From Kappaphycus alvarezii (taxonomy: Eukaryota > Rhodophyta > Florideophyceae > Gigartinales > Solieriaceae), in the NCBI GenBank assembly GCA_002205965.3, contig NADL03000532.1, positions 62,001 to 126,000 on the forward strand: 64,000 nt of DNA, written 5' to 3'. The notes below the pieces were generated by a model. That model did not search any database. It was not told where the DNA came from and was given only the letters and a program-made list of their open reading frames with translations. Below are positions 1-12,300 of the stretch, one piece after another; position 1 is the first letter of the stretch, and each line of letters opens with the position of its first letter. A program made the position numbers and the translations under genes.

Positions 1-204
1 ATATTTTTAATTTGGGTGAGTTTGGCAAATTCATCGGTTGATTTTTTTCATTTTAGGACACGCTGTCATAGTAGATGTCAGTACAGTTCCAGGTTGTGGG
101 CGATACTACAAGTAGCTCTGAAAGGTCTATATAATGGCCACATCAATTCCCACCCCTGGCCGATGGGTAGCTGGCATGGGTATGGCACCTAGATATTTAC
201 CTTG
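1..204. other. Unassigned DNA left of the first LTR fragment
   Basis: No coding pattern or repeat partner was found. The part homologous to the LTR family begins at about 205, so this stretch is either flanking DNA or an unrecognised older insertion. Confidence 0.4.
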
Positions 205-620
205 AGGAAATATCTCCTAATAGTCTCTCTGGTTCACACAATTACCGTGAATGCATTTTGTGGTTATTAGTATGCTTGTTTGAGACTTTTGGGGTAACCA
301 AAAGTCTATATAAGCCGAGTAAACTGCTTCCTTTAGTGGAGGTGAAGCAAGTTGGGAGACAACTTCAAGCCAAGTCCCGAGTAGTAGGAAGTTGAGAGTC
401 AACTTCAGACCCGAGAAAACTTTTTCTTACGCTAGTCGCAGAGCGTCGGTGGTAGACCCTGTCCCTTTTATACTTGCTTTTAGCTTTCTCAACTCTTTTC
501 TATATACACTCCCTTTTGTTCGTTCAACAATACCACGGTAGCACTATTGTCGCTCGCAACACCTCCTTCTCAGGGTAATTGGCTCTGAAAATCTCTTCCC
601 CCGCCGATTTACCCCTATCA
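205..620 (+). mobile_element. Partial LTR (3' part) of the ORF-bearing LTR family
   Basis: This stretch aligns by eye with 28,440-28,872, 35,930-36,376 and 63,640-64,000. All share a TATA element (TCTATATAAG at about 304-313 here), then a conserved AAACTGCTTC block, the phrase GGAAGTTGAGAGTCA, the phrase ACCACGGTAGCAC, and an end in CCCTATCA. Only the promoter-to-end half is present; the upstream half with the acidic reading frame seen in the other copies is missing. It is a truncated fossil on the plus strand. No target duplication could be identified. Confidence 0.7.
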
Positions 621-1102
621 GGGTTTTGAGTGAGTCTTAATTCTGCAACGTGGAAGTTCGTATGCTCCAGAGAACCTCTGTTCTCATGGTATCTCTGTCC
701 CTACGGAAGTTAGGTCTCTTCCCTGTTATGTGTAGTTCCAACCTGTTCCCCTCAATCTACCAGTCATCCGTTTCAGTATAAACCCAATTTACCCAATTAT
801 GGCTAACATGTCTGTGGTGAACCCTCCGTGTCTACCGAAATCCTGTCCCACGTCACCAACCGGTGATAAGCCGCCCCTATCTTCTACGGAAGCCGCCCCT
901 ATTATACTCAACCCCGGCAGGAGTCTATGGGCCGGCGTCAAACGGGCGCGCGGGTGAGGTTATTACGAGCACTGGTACAGCCATGGGTTTGTCTGCACAG
1001 GGTCTGTACTTCACCTTGCTGGTGATGCAGTAGTGGTGGATGAGTTTTTTTCCCTTAGACCGGCCTATACCTAACCCAATCAAGTAAACCACCCTATTTA
1101 CC
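621..1102 (+). repeat. LINE 3'-tail-like repeat with two mini-hairpins
   Basis: The stretch contains AGAACCTCTGTTCT at about 673-686, a 5-bp stem around a 4-nt loop. It has two copies of the GTAAA...TTTAC end motif: a degenerate one at about 775-792 and GTAAACCACCCTATTTAC at 1,084-1,101. The same pair of motifs follows the LINE coding end near 56,251 and 56,360, so I read this as the non-coding tail of a LINE copy whose coding part is gone. No gene is seen here. Confidence 0.45.
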
Positions 1103-1189
1103 CAATTCTGCCCATATTGCCTTCATCAGGAGAATTAAGTATACGGTACCACCCGTTTCACTGTGCCCGCTTGGCAGCCGCTGCCTCAA

Positions 1190-1928
1190 CAGCCGCATTC
1201 GCTCCATTCTACACCCTACCATTATCCAGGAACGACCACTACATCGACACTGAGGTCTGGTGCATTAAGGTTGAAGTTCGCCTCGGTAACCCTATGTTCG
1301 ACAGCTCTCGTCTCTGCCCGATGTGCGCGACAAGCACCGCCCAGCACCTCCCTATACTTGATGCACCCGGTCACAACGCCTCCGTTTGTAAAAGCGCGGT
1401 ACGGGCCGTGAGGCGACACAGCCGGTTACGCGACAGTCTACTTTGCCCCCTTACCAACCCTGCCTTTGGGCTGTCTGTTTCATCAGAACGAGCCCTCCCG
1501 GCCGACCTCCACAAAAGCACGACTGAGCAACGGAAACTCGACCTCGTCATCGATGACCCTCTCTTCGCTCCCTCCCCGCAAGGAATTGTCGTTACTATCG
1601 TCAGCCCCACTCACGTCCCTATCGAGACCTCGACGATGGAGGGACATACGCGCTCGAACGCGCCACCCTGAAGAAGCACATCTACTACGGCCCCCATGTC
1701 GGTCTGAAGGCATCGAACTGCGCCCCTTGGCAATTGATGTTTATGGCCAGATCGACATATCCAGCCTCCAGCTCCTCCAGGATATCGCCAAAATGCACCG
1801 CCGCGAGGCGGGGAAAATCTGTTGTCACAGAAATTAGGGCGCTCCGAACAAAGCTGTCAGCTTTCGTGCGGAGTTATACTGCCGTTATAATCAACCAACG
1901 CAAATTCAGCAGTGTTGAGCCCCAGTAG
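1190..1928 (+). mobile_element. LINE-like retrotransposon, C-terminal nuclease-domain fragment
   Basis: The translated frames carry, in order, a CPMC cysteine pair, a GHNASVCK box (the GDHALxC region of this family), an RRHSRLRD box, RKLDLVID, and VVTIVSPT, which is the DVTVxxPL signature of the C-terminal restriction-like nuclease region of such elements. A C-terminal RPLAIDVYG block follows in a second frame near 1,700, so at least one frameshift breaks the copy. The reverse transcriptase core is absent. The 3' tail continues to about 2,100, with a relic AACCTCCGTTCT hairpin at about 2,074. It is a dead 5'-truncated copy in the same orientation as the fragments at 2.7, 26.8 and 34.2 kb. The family is recognised from motifs only. 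Confidence 0.65.
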
Positions 1929-2271
1929 GTCCAGTAGTGGCCGTAAGGTCCCTTCATATTGCATTTGAATAAAAGGTCACCTCTTCCCCCTTCACAAAAA
2001 CAGTAAGTAAACCATCAAATATAGGGGTTTGAGCGATACCTAAGGCCACAACTTGAGATTTTTATATTCCACTGAACCTCCGTTCTCAGAACATGTCAGT
2101 GGCCACCCAAATTAGGCCTCTGTTGCCTTCATAAGTGAAATGCTTGTTTCTGTTTACTCTTCCTTTCTTCTTTTGTTTTGCGGCCAAGCGGAACCTACAT
2201 TCCCTTCCTCCAGACTCCGGCAGCCTTCTCGTCGTCTTATAGGGGCGGCCGGTCCGGGGTTTCTACTCATG

Positions 2272-2372
2272 TCCTGTACAGTGCAAGTTCAGTGTACACT
2301 ACTACTGTACACTATACGAGCCCACTTCCCGCTCGTACAGTGTACAGTAGTACAGTATACTGTACGAGCACA
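2272..2372. repeat. Foldback (imperfect inverted repeat) rich in TGTAC
   Basis: A block of about 30 nt reading GTGTACACTACTACTGTACA and onward is followed, after a spacer of about 9 nt ending near the GCTCGTACAG start, by its near reverse complement; about 26 of 30 positions pair. The unit is built from alternating GTACA/TGTAC words. It could be a small foldback element or a hairpin left by a local inverted duplication. Confidence 0.55.
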
Positions 2373-2615
2373 CCGGGCCAATCAACTAGCGACTCTGACC
2401 GTCGTGCGACACAAAAATCGCGCGACACGCCCCCTCACTGATTGTGGGCCACGGGCGCCACTAGATAACAACGGACTTCCAGCTCAGCTTTCCCCACACA
2501 TAGGGGACCCCCTCATCACCACTCTCCATGCCCAGCTCACACACCACGACCTCCCCGACCGACCCCGGCCTCCACTCAACTTCTCAACCTACTCAACCTT
2601 TCAACTTCCGTCGGG

Positions 2616-2715
2616 CGAACGACTGAGGTGCTGATAAACGGCCATTATACACCCGACGTGCAACCATTCTACGGATGAAAGATTGAGGTGCTGATAAACG
2701 CCCAGTATACGCCCG
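2616..2715. repeat. Two-copy direct repeat, 60-bp spacing
   Basis: The phrase GAGGTGCTGATAAACG occurs twice, each time followed by a CCA.TATAC.CCCG block, at about 2,625 and 2,685. The units differ at a few positions, so the duplication is not fresh. No function is evident. Confidence 0.6.
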
Positions 2716-2716
2716 G

Positions 2717-3511
2717 ATGTCCCAAATTCTCCAGACTCTGTCAACCTGTTTTCCTGTCTCAACCTCTCGACGGCCCAGAAACAATTTGAATCTCATGTTT
2801 TCTCCCATCTCCCTCACCCCTACCGAGGTACGTACTAATCCACGCAAGCATGGTTGTTGCTGTATCCCTCCGTCTCGGAATGTCTCTCTTTCCTGGCAAC
2901 ACACGCCGTCCCGTCTGCTTGAACGCTCCAATAAGGTGGCCTCGCTTCTCGATCTAGATGGTAAGCACGTTCTTACCTGCGAATACGAAGACGTTTAGAT
3001 CCGTAGTCACGATGTCCTCCGCAGTGCTCTGCTCCGCTTTTGTAAGGATGTTGGCATCACTACTCTACTAGAACACCCCCTTGCATCTAGCTCCACCTCT
3101 GATCCTTCGCCTTCGGTGCTTCGTGTTGACGTGTACATTCCAGGAGCTCACGGCCTCGACCACAGCAATCTAGCCTTGGAGGTTACTGTCGCCCGTCCCT
3201 TCTTCCGGACCTGAGTCAAACAGGGCACCCTGTGCGGAGCCGCCGCAGCAGCCCTCGCCGAACGGTCCAAACATTCGCACTTCGGGGAAGTTTGCCATTC
3301 CTCCGATATCGTGCTTATTCCAGTCTACATCGACATTTATGGTGCCCTCGGGCCCGAAGACGTACAGTTCATCCGCCTGCTTGCCGCTCACGCTGCTAGG
3401 CTCCGTAATTCCACTCCCCGTCAAGAGTTTCACGAATTCGTTTCCCGTTTCAACCTTTTCCTATACGGCGTGGAAGCCCGTCAGTTCCTCATCCGGCGTC
3501 TCTCTGATTAG
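2717..3511 (+). mobile_element. LINE-like retrotransposon, C-terminal nuclease-domain fragment
   Basis: Read in order, the frames show GKHVLTCEYED (the GDHALTC box), RSHDVLRSALLRFCKDVG (the RHxxLRDxL box), LRVDVYIPGAHG and LALEVTVARPF. The last two together form the RPDV...DVTV signature of the nuclease-like domain. A C-terminal part follows with PVYIDIYGALGPEDVQ and ends at a TAG at 3,509-3,511. An in-frame stop near 3,000 and another near 3,212 split the reading frame, so the copy is dead. Reverse transcriptase is not present. It lies tandem with the fragment ending at 1,928, in the same orientation. Confidence 0.7.
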
Positions 3512-3790
3512 TTTCTTTTCCACTTTTTCCCGGGGCCTCTGAGTGCTTTTTGTCGGAGGTAATTCATCATTCATTTCTTTTTAGAGGTGCGGAAGGCGGT
3601 GCTTGCGACCGCAGGAAAGAACAATGAGCGACGTCCTGGTCGCAACTCCTTGTCTGCCCGGAAGCGCGAGCAGAGGATGAAGGAAAAATAGGGATGCAGT
3701 AGCGCCGCTCCCTAGTTACCAAGGATTCACCCGCCATGTTTACGATTTCTCTGAGTGCTTCTTTAGTAATTAACCTTCTATCATGCGTTC
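3512..3790 (+). other. Gap with a short basic open frame
   Basis: From about 3,583 to 3,690 a plus-strand frame encodes a lysine/arginine-rich stretch that includes GKNNERRPGRNS and ends in a stop. It is preceded by a pyrimidine tract and AG (TTTCTTTTTAG), which resembles a splice acceptor. It could be the last exon of an unknown gene or a LINE tail; nothing more supports it. Confidence 0.2.
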
Positions 3791-3797
3791 TTTTATA

Positions 3798-6375
3798 TCA
3801 TTGCACTTCAATATACTCGAAGCTTGCTTCTTTCTCTCTTGTTTCTCGATTTTCTTGCTTTTGTTTATTCAATAATTGGGTCGATCGCTTCTGATACGGG
3901 AAAATCCGGCGCGCGTGAATAGCTTTCCTTGCAACGCGACCGGTGGAGAACATTAAATCGTAGCGAGGGTGGTTCGCCTTCGTCACCGTGCACGGTCCAT
4001 AGAAATACGAGTCGTAGGCCGGCCAGTTGCGCCCTTTATTGAAGGCTGCACTGCGCGCTACCAAAAATTCATCTCCAACTTCGAACTCCCTGGCCTTTCC
4101 TTTGGTCTTGCGGGATTCGCTGGTCTTCTCCACCACGCCAGCCCGCGTTCCCGAATCGGCTAAGGTCTCTATAAGCCGATGATGGGGGCCGGCGTCACTG
4201 AGAAATGAGACCGAATTGCCGGCCAGCATCCTCGGATCAATTCCATAAATCAGTCGAAAAGGGGAAGGGGCGTCGCTTCGGTCGCCTCGGCGGTAACCAT
4301 ATAAGACTTTGGGGAGGGCTTCCGCCCAATCTGCCTCACCGCGGACAATCGACCTTTTGAACGCTTGCTTGATAGTTCCGACCATCCGCTCCGCGCGACC
4401 GTTTGCCATCGGCGCGTAAGCAAGCACCGCCTTCCATTCGACTCCCTTCTTTTTTTTTACTCTTGTACCGATCCCGCCATAAACGCAGTCGCGTTATGCG
4501 AGACAATTCTCTTTAGCCGTCCGAACGGTTATATTATCTCTTTCTCGATGAACCTCATCACCGTATTGGCCGCAGAATCCGTCTTGGCCCACGCTATGGA
4601 CCAACCTGTCATATTTTCCACGGCGATCAAAATAAATCTTTTTCCATTCTTCGAATGCTTGAATGGTCATTCATCATCCTTTGAAATGTCACTGGAGCAT
4701 TCATGACTCCAAACGGCATTACCTCGAACTTGTAAGTTCCATATCGAAAGAAAAAGGTCGTCTTTTGCTTGCAAGTTTCGGACATCCTAACCTGCCAGTA
4801 TCCTGTGTAAAGGTCCAATGTTGTGAAGAATTCTGCACCAGAGAGCTCGTCGAAGATTTCTTCTATTTTCGGCAACGGCAAGCGGTCTGGTTTCATCACC
4901 CTGTTCAACTGACGGTAGTCGACGCAGAACCGGGGCCTTCTGTCTTTTTTAGTGGCTATCACTACCGAAAAGGACCATTCGGACCTTGACGGCGTAATGA
5001 TTCCAGCTTCCAATAATTCCTTCACTTCTTTCTTTACGACTTCGTTATGCCTCGACGGCATTCGGCGGGCCTTCGAATGTATCGGCGTCTCGTCCATCAA
5101 CTCAAAAGAATGTACCACCGGCACATGAGCAGGCTCCAGATCCCGAGGCAGATCAGGCTCGTACGGTTCTTTGTTAATGATGGTTAAGGCCAGATCTTGT
5201 TCGGTATCCGATTCACTATCGCTTTCGCTAGACGACGAGAAAGGGTAGGGAGATTCCTCATCGTCCGAACATTTGGGGGACGTGAAGTCCTCAATATCCG
5301 CCTGAGCCCCACTGATTCTGGACAGCTCGTTGACGAATGGCAACAAAACCTCTTCTTCTCCAATAAACAAGGTGACGTGTTGGAGTGCATAATCGATGCG
5401 CGTCTGGAGGGCTTCCAAAGTCGAGCTTCCAGAATATAACAATAACGTCAAACGGGGCATTGTTGAACACCAGGAACTCAAGATGCACAACCATTGACCC
5501 ATAGGAAACCGGCACTCCTTTGAGACAACCAAGAACCTCGGCGACAGTTCCGTCTGCTACTGTCACCTGAAGATCGGTGTCCGTCGGGGTGGGGGCAAGC
5601 CTTTTGCAGAGGTCCCAAGAGAACAGGTTAGGAACTGGACCCGTGTCCAAAAGGGCATGAGTCTCCGTTCCATACAAATTCACGGCTACTATCTTTAGTC
5701 GGCGTGGACCTCCTGAAGGGTTAACCATCGACGTCTGTATAACCAGTAACCTCTTGGATAAAAATCTCCTTAAAGCCTTTCTGGCCTCCTCGGCATCCCC
5801 GCGCAATAGTTGCCCGAATTTCATTCCTGTGGCAGCGGAAGCCAGTTCAGCGATCACGTTATACTTCCCTACATGATCCTGGCGTCCACCGGATTTCTTC
5901 TTCGACTTGCAGTTTCCTCTCTTTGTATTCTTCCTTGAGACGGGAGCCATCATCGGCGGACGATTAGCAGGGGCCTTGTTCAAGATGGCGTCAAGATCCA
6001 TCGAGTTTTACCTCCGCTGTTTCGGGAAACATTACTGAGGCTGAGGGTACCGCACTGAGGGAATGGATAGGAAAGATATGGAAACTGAAGTCCGGGCAGA
6101 AAGAGGGTTTGTCGGAGGAGGGTACCATGCACCTGGAGAGGTCTTCATGACGGTCCTGGATCTTTCGTCGGGAGGTTAGGGCGACAGCGCCTCCAACTGT
6201 TTGCATTGCTTTAGGAACAGAGGTCGTTGTAATTGGCTATAAAACAGTGATATCACCGACAATGGGACGTCCCTTAGGACCGATAGTTGGGGTAGAGGGT
6301 TGCACGAGGAGATCAACAGGGCGAAGATCAGTGCCAAGAATGAGGAGTGGAGTCGAAACCCGCAGCGGGTTTTGA
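3798..6375 (-). mobile_element. Ty3/gypsy LTR retrotransposon fossil (gag tail, protease, RT, integrase tail)
   Basis: On the minus strand the parts run in gypsy order. A gag remnant lies at about 6.2-6.0 kb. A retroviral-type aspartic protease follows (about 5.75-5.45 kb; LLDTG-type active site and a VADGT block). The reverse transcriptase lies at about 5.2-4.65 kb (FCVDYRQLN, LDLYTGYWQV, MPFGVMNAP). An integrase C-terminal part lies at about 4.43-3.8 kb (NGRAERMVGTIKQAF, LYGYRR). The rest of RT, RNase H and the integrase core are missing. The element is broken in several places and no paired LTRs were found, so the limits are approximate. It appears moderately old, since long frames survive. 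Confidence 0.85.
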
Positions 6376-9300
6376 CAAACAAAACAGTAAATTAGTCAGT
6401 TTTTGAGCTGAATTTAGTTTAAATTCAATTATTTCATAACTACAATATGATCTTTTTCGAATCTTAAAAAGAGAGATAATGCCATTATTCTTCAAAAAAG
6501 TTATTAAAAACTAGATGTTTAGCTAAAAAACTGTGAAAGGAGTTGCAGAACAATTTTGACAGAACAGCCAAATAGAATTCCGATAAAAAATCAAGGCTCT
6601 TAATCAGACCGTAACAAGTATATTTAGAGACCGAGAACGGATAAAGTCCTCGGTAAGGTTCCACACGCTATAATATTATCAGATCATATAGTAATATTGA
6701 TATTCAATGCATCAATAAATATTTTCATCACTACTCAATTAAGATGTATCTACTATCACAATTAGGATATATATATATTTCAAAAGTAAGATATTTAAGA
6801 TGCTTTTCATGAAACCAAATTTCTTCGCATGACACAAAAGTTCTGATTCCTCTCTACTCAAGTGATATTAGACAGCTATTTACACCTGGTTTCATAGCAA
6901 ATATATGTGGTACAAAAGAAATTTTATTTCAATTATCAAATTTACTATACATTCAGGCCGGTTCTGATGCTTTCGAATTTTTCGACATCTTTTATTGAAT
7001 TACCATCAATTTTTTTCTTCAAAAAATTTACCGGCTACATTGGATATTCATTTATTACAAAGTCTATCAAATATTTTCTACCTTCTTTGAGATAACATTT
7101 CTGGTCATTAATAAACTTACACCAGATATGTTTAGTGCCCTTGCACACAATTTTCGTGGAGTCATTCCTCAACTTCCCACAATAACTAAATATGCATACA
7201 TTTTGAACCATTTATTTCCTGAATATCTTTAACCATTACTAATTTATCCCTTTCCAAGAGTTGTACAGTTATTACCAATGTAATTTATCTTACAACAGCT
7301 TAAGTTCGAAATGGGAGCCATATTTGGATCCCCTGTACACAGACTGTTTGCAGAAAGGGATTTCTAAGTCTAAAAATCATGTCCAAATTTAAGTATCATC
7401 AGCCCATTGTATTTTCTCCATTGAGTTATTGAAAAAATGACGCTTAAACGTATTCAAATTTGTCATTTCTCACTTCAGACTATCCCCACTCCCCTAACTA
7501 TTGATGGTCAGGTCCTTTTAGTTTCAATTTAATTACAATATACAATTATATGCTGAATATATCTTCTCAAATCCCAAATAATTATAATTTAGCTCTAAGT
7601 ACAGTGCAGTGACCTTCTGAGCATCTATTCATTTTTAAGTACTCATCTTAATGCAGTACCGAATTCATAACTGGATACATTTATGATCAAAATTATATTT
7701 AACTCAAAATCCTTCGAATCTTTTGCAAATAGTAACACTATAAGGCATTTTGTATCTCTCGAAATGCACAATGAGATAATTGAATTCTATTGACCTTCAT
7801 TCATCCTTTCGATAATACTATTTGGGGACTTTTTCTTACCAAACCACTTGGTTTGCTTATATTTAAAACTTTCAGACTTTTTTGATAATGAAAAAGCTTG
7901 AAGTCATCTAATACAGGGGGAAAAAAGAGTATCTAAGTTACCGTAATATTAGTATTAAAAAATTCCTGGGAGAAACATATCAAATTTTACGTTTTGGAAG
8001 CTCTGCATGTCGTACATTAAGTACAAAGCACGGCATTTAAAAGCGGAAGCTGTAACATCTCACAATGCGAGGATGCCCGGTTTTTTCTAAGTGAAACGTG
8101 TTTAATTTTCAGATGATGGATTTCACAGTGCGTTATTTTCTTTTATGAAGGAGAATATCCGCTTTAGCATTCCTCTTATACGATGGTGCTGTTTATAACA
8201 TCACTTTTTTAAAAAAATTTCATCTGATATTCAATGATTCATGAACGTTTTTCCTTCTTCAGCGTATAATGTTTTTATAACAAAAATATTCTTCTCGCTA
8301 TGATATTCAACTAGCGGTTCACAAATTTCGATACACGAGCTCAAAAATTATCTACAACATATGATGTGAGTCAATCAACTACTTTTATCTGAGTAAGATG
8401 ACTTCAAGCATCCTATCAACCTTTTCCACACAAAAAATGCAGACGGCGACAATTTGATGCAATTCAGTTTCGAACTACTCCATATTAGTAAAATATTTCT
8501 CCTACAGTGCTCCAGGCATGAAAAGCTATTTTATTCATATTATCAAAACCCTCTTATCCTTCTTTTAATTCTTCGACATCTTCTAGCGAGCATATAAAAT
8601 TTAATATACCAAAACAATTAAAGGGAGAAAAATAATGAGAGAAAGAGAAGGTAAGATAGGACTAAGTAGCAGGATAAAAGAAAGATGAGAGGATGCAGTT
8701 TGCATATATTATTTGAATTGACCTAAATGGATATTATCGTACACAGAATATGCTATCGGGACTTCAGAACTTGAAAGAAATCCCACGTTAATGCAATTAA
8801 ATTCACATGATAGTACCAAGAATGTGCTATTAATACTTTAGAGTTATTAGAAAAATGTCCTCTGATGAAAGTTTACCAAACCGGGGGACAAACTTAATTA
8901 AATTTCTTAAAAAAAGAAGCCGGGAGACAACTTAGGGTGAACTGTAAGGTGGTATCAAAAAGGGAGGTCCAATTTTGGAATTTGAACTTTTTTAACAATT
9001 CAGAATCACCGAGAAGCAAAATAACCGGTACTTAATAGGCAGAATTGTCGAAAATGATCACTCCCCCCCGAAATGACTCCAGTTTTACAAAAAGAGCAGT
9101 AGATATTCCATCATTGGCACTTATTTCTCTCGTTTTTTGCTGCTGTGAAAGGAGTTGCACCTTTTCTATAGGAGTTGTGTAGACTTAGGGAAAGAATCAG
9201 ATAGGGCCTTTTCTGGTTAATATTTTAATCATGAGAACTGATTCTAATCATTTATCGTTTACGGGAAGCAAGAAGTGGGAAGTTGAGAAATTAGTTCACA

Positions 9301-12300
9301 TATGGAGTTACAAGACCATACTTTCCTGCAGTGATTGATAGCGTTATTTAGATTACCTCCTTGACAACTGCAAGAAAGATTGGCTCCGCGTACCAGAAAT
9401 TTTGGGATTGTGAAAAACGGAATCAATTGAAGATGAAATGATCCCTTAGATATTTTAGGTAAAGTTCCGTGGAACTCTAAATGAGCTCAAGGTTATAGTT
9501 ACAAAACTATCTGAGAGCCCAGAGAAATTTGAGTATATAAGTACTATGCAAAAAGGATACCGTACAAAATTTCTATGCGCAAATTACGAGAAGAATTTTC
9601 AAAAGACAGACTTCAACTTAGCAGCCTTTGAAGCCATAAGAATCGAAATGAAAGGGAGACAAGAGAACCAGTTCGGCAGTTATCTCGAAACGATTACACT
9701 GCGATTGGAAATTATTACAATTGCCTTAAAAAACGTCAAGTATAGGTTATCAAAAGAATGGTGCGGGTAGAACCATAGAAGGTTATAATTTTTCTATATT
9801 TCGGTTCTCCGGTAATTGTAGGTGTCGTACAGTGTAGTCGCCATTATAGCTATAGAGGGATCGACAGGTGCAAAGGTAACCATTGAACTACTGTCCCGGA
9901 CAATCGAAGCGATCTGGGACTCTCAATGAAAAATTTACGATCAGAAAATACAGAAGCCTGCAAATACTCTTAAAGAATACTCCGGAAAATTCCATCGCAA
10001 AATAAACCAATCAGAAGTGTTTGAATGAGCACTATGCAGGCCATAGGAGTTTATCTTAAACTAATAAAAGATGATTATTCAAGCATATGAAAGAATATGA
10101 ACCAAGTCGTATGAAAAGTTTTGACAAAAATTTCCCGTTAGCCAAGATCAATTCCAAAAAAGCATGAAAAATTTAAGATTATCGAGATGGAGTTACTGGA
10201 GTTTCTGAGAAAGAAGAATTAGCAGCTTCTTTTTCACAAGTCACGTCAGTAGTTAATTAATTGAGTACAAAATTGAGTATTTTTGTAAAGCGGAGATTAG
10301 TAGAATAGGAAAAAAGGCTCAAAAGAATGAAGGCAGTTAGTAAATATAGCAATTGTAATTTACTTGTTATAATCTACTCCTCAATGGAACTGGTAGGTTT
10401 TCAACTGAACGTAGTCCAAGTGTTGAGAACTAAAATCATGATTTTTCAACTGAAACATGTACCGAAATTAATTTCAGGAAATGTCGTGGAAATTATTGAT
10501 TTTAACATCATTTTGACTAATAGAAAGACAAATGTTCCGGATATAAAAGTTACGGAATGTATAGAAACAGCTCAAAAAATTTTGCGCGCATTGAGGGCTT
10601 CAAACGTCACACCATTTCTATTCTCAAGCTTGAATTTGTTTTTGATTCAAGCGTTTATTATCCAACAAAAAATACTGCTAAACTTCACTATATCGGAAAA
10701 TAAAACTTTCTAGTAAATTTATTATTCAGTATAGTCAAGATGCCCGTGGCATTTAAAAAAACGAGCCCGGGAACTCCAAGAGGAAAATGTAGGGACTATT
10801 TAACTTTTACCATTATAGCCAAGGTTTAGAGCAGAATTTTGCGATCGGAAATGGGATTTCTTGATTGATTCACGCTTGAAAGAACAGCGGAAGGGTTCAT
10901 TTATTAGTTTGAAATAGGAGAAAATTGAAATTAAAAGCATACGAAAGCTCAAAAAAGTTGAAGTATGCGATGGAATCTGATGAAAACAAAAAATAATTGT
11001 TTAAACGGAAAATTTCAAATAGAGTGATAGAGAATTCTGCTTCCATCAATTATTACAATTTGAATGCCCCAAAAGAGGTCTTAGTTAATGTTAGGGAGAA
11101 AAAGTACTCAAATGGCGCAGATTTTGGCAGTGAAACTCGTCTTTTATTCATCTACGTCAATATAAAGCATATTTACATCTCCTGATGTACCTAAGTTGAG
11201 TGTTTGTGATAAAAGAAATGATATTATGTATATTAGGTATCCTGCATGACTGAAAACGTCCAACAGATATGATAAAGGACCGCATGTTCACTTCCAAATT
11301 ACGGAAAAATCATTTCGGAAAAGTTGTTATTCTGCAGAGTGGCATTTTATCATCGAATGCATGAATGTGACCATTAAACAGCAATGGATCTATAAACAAT
11401 TCTAAACAAAAAAAAATTAAGTTTCTAAGTGGACTTCGAGTTACTAGTGTGAACCAAAAACTCAATAAATTAAAGAGAGGTATTTTCACATCAATTGAAT
11501 TGAAAAGATTACATTAAATTTAGTTTAGATGTAATTACCCAATTAATAAAACTTTGTTTAAAAAATACATTAACATTAAAGATGATTTCCTTTAATCCTA
11601 AAAAAGCACCACTTATAATTTGCAGAATGAAAAATGGGACTCTAAAAATAAAATTAAGTTCAAGTAAGGGAATACCCAAGTTTTATTGATATTATAGAGG
11701 ATCTTGGATTATTAAATGTTGACTAGGAAGGAAATTATAGATACTGTATGGGAACGTTGATCCGAAAATAAAGGTTAAAAGAATGACTAATTGTAGAAAA
11801 ATATTTAAAGCTATCCAATTAAATTTGAGATCGGGAAGTTAGTAAAGAAAGAATGATCAAAAGAAAAATGCAGCCACAATCAAGTTATTTTAGTTTTTTT
11901 AGTATGATAGAGGTTAACAGTTTCCAAATCTCTCTTTACATTATTGAAAGGTAATCAAAGACCTTTAAGAGACATTAGCGTCGCCTTGCGTTTGCGACTA
12001 TAAAAACAGAAAATTTTAAGGATAAGTAAATTGAAGTGGAACTTAATATTTTTGAGTTAGCATTGGACAATGCGGTTATTTGGTGTTATTCTAAGGGAAG
12101 TTTAAAAAATCCATTTGAATGGATAAATATGAATTTGATTGCTCTTTAGTACTATTATCTGCAAAAAGGATATAAACAAATCATCTCAAAAGTTTCCTCT
12201 GAAATATAACAGAGGAAAGGGCAGTCTACATGCACGAAAAAACAGCCGTAGTTTTACTGTTGAATAATATTTCGATCTTTCTCTATTCAATCTAAACGTT

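Noticed and set aside
2593-2931. Minus-strand frame of 112 codons.
   Set aside because: It spans the two-copy direct repeat and is antisense to the LINE-like text; no motif.
9546-9770. Open frame of 74 codons preceded by in-frame protein-like text (TLNELKVIVTKLSESPEKFE), reminiscent of copia gag.
   Set aside because: No zinc knuckle or diagnostic copia block nearby; the resemblance is too weak in AT-rich DNA.
10327-10713. The longest open frame in the AT-rich desert, 128 codons.
   Set aside because: Composition is that expected for AT-rich chance ORFs; no domain, no splice context, no repeat partner.
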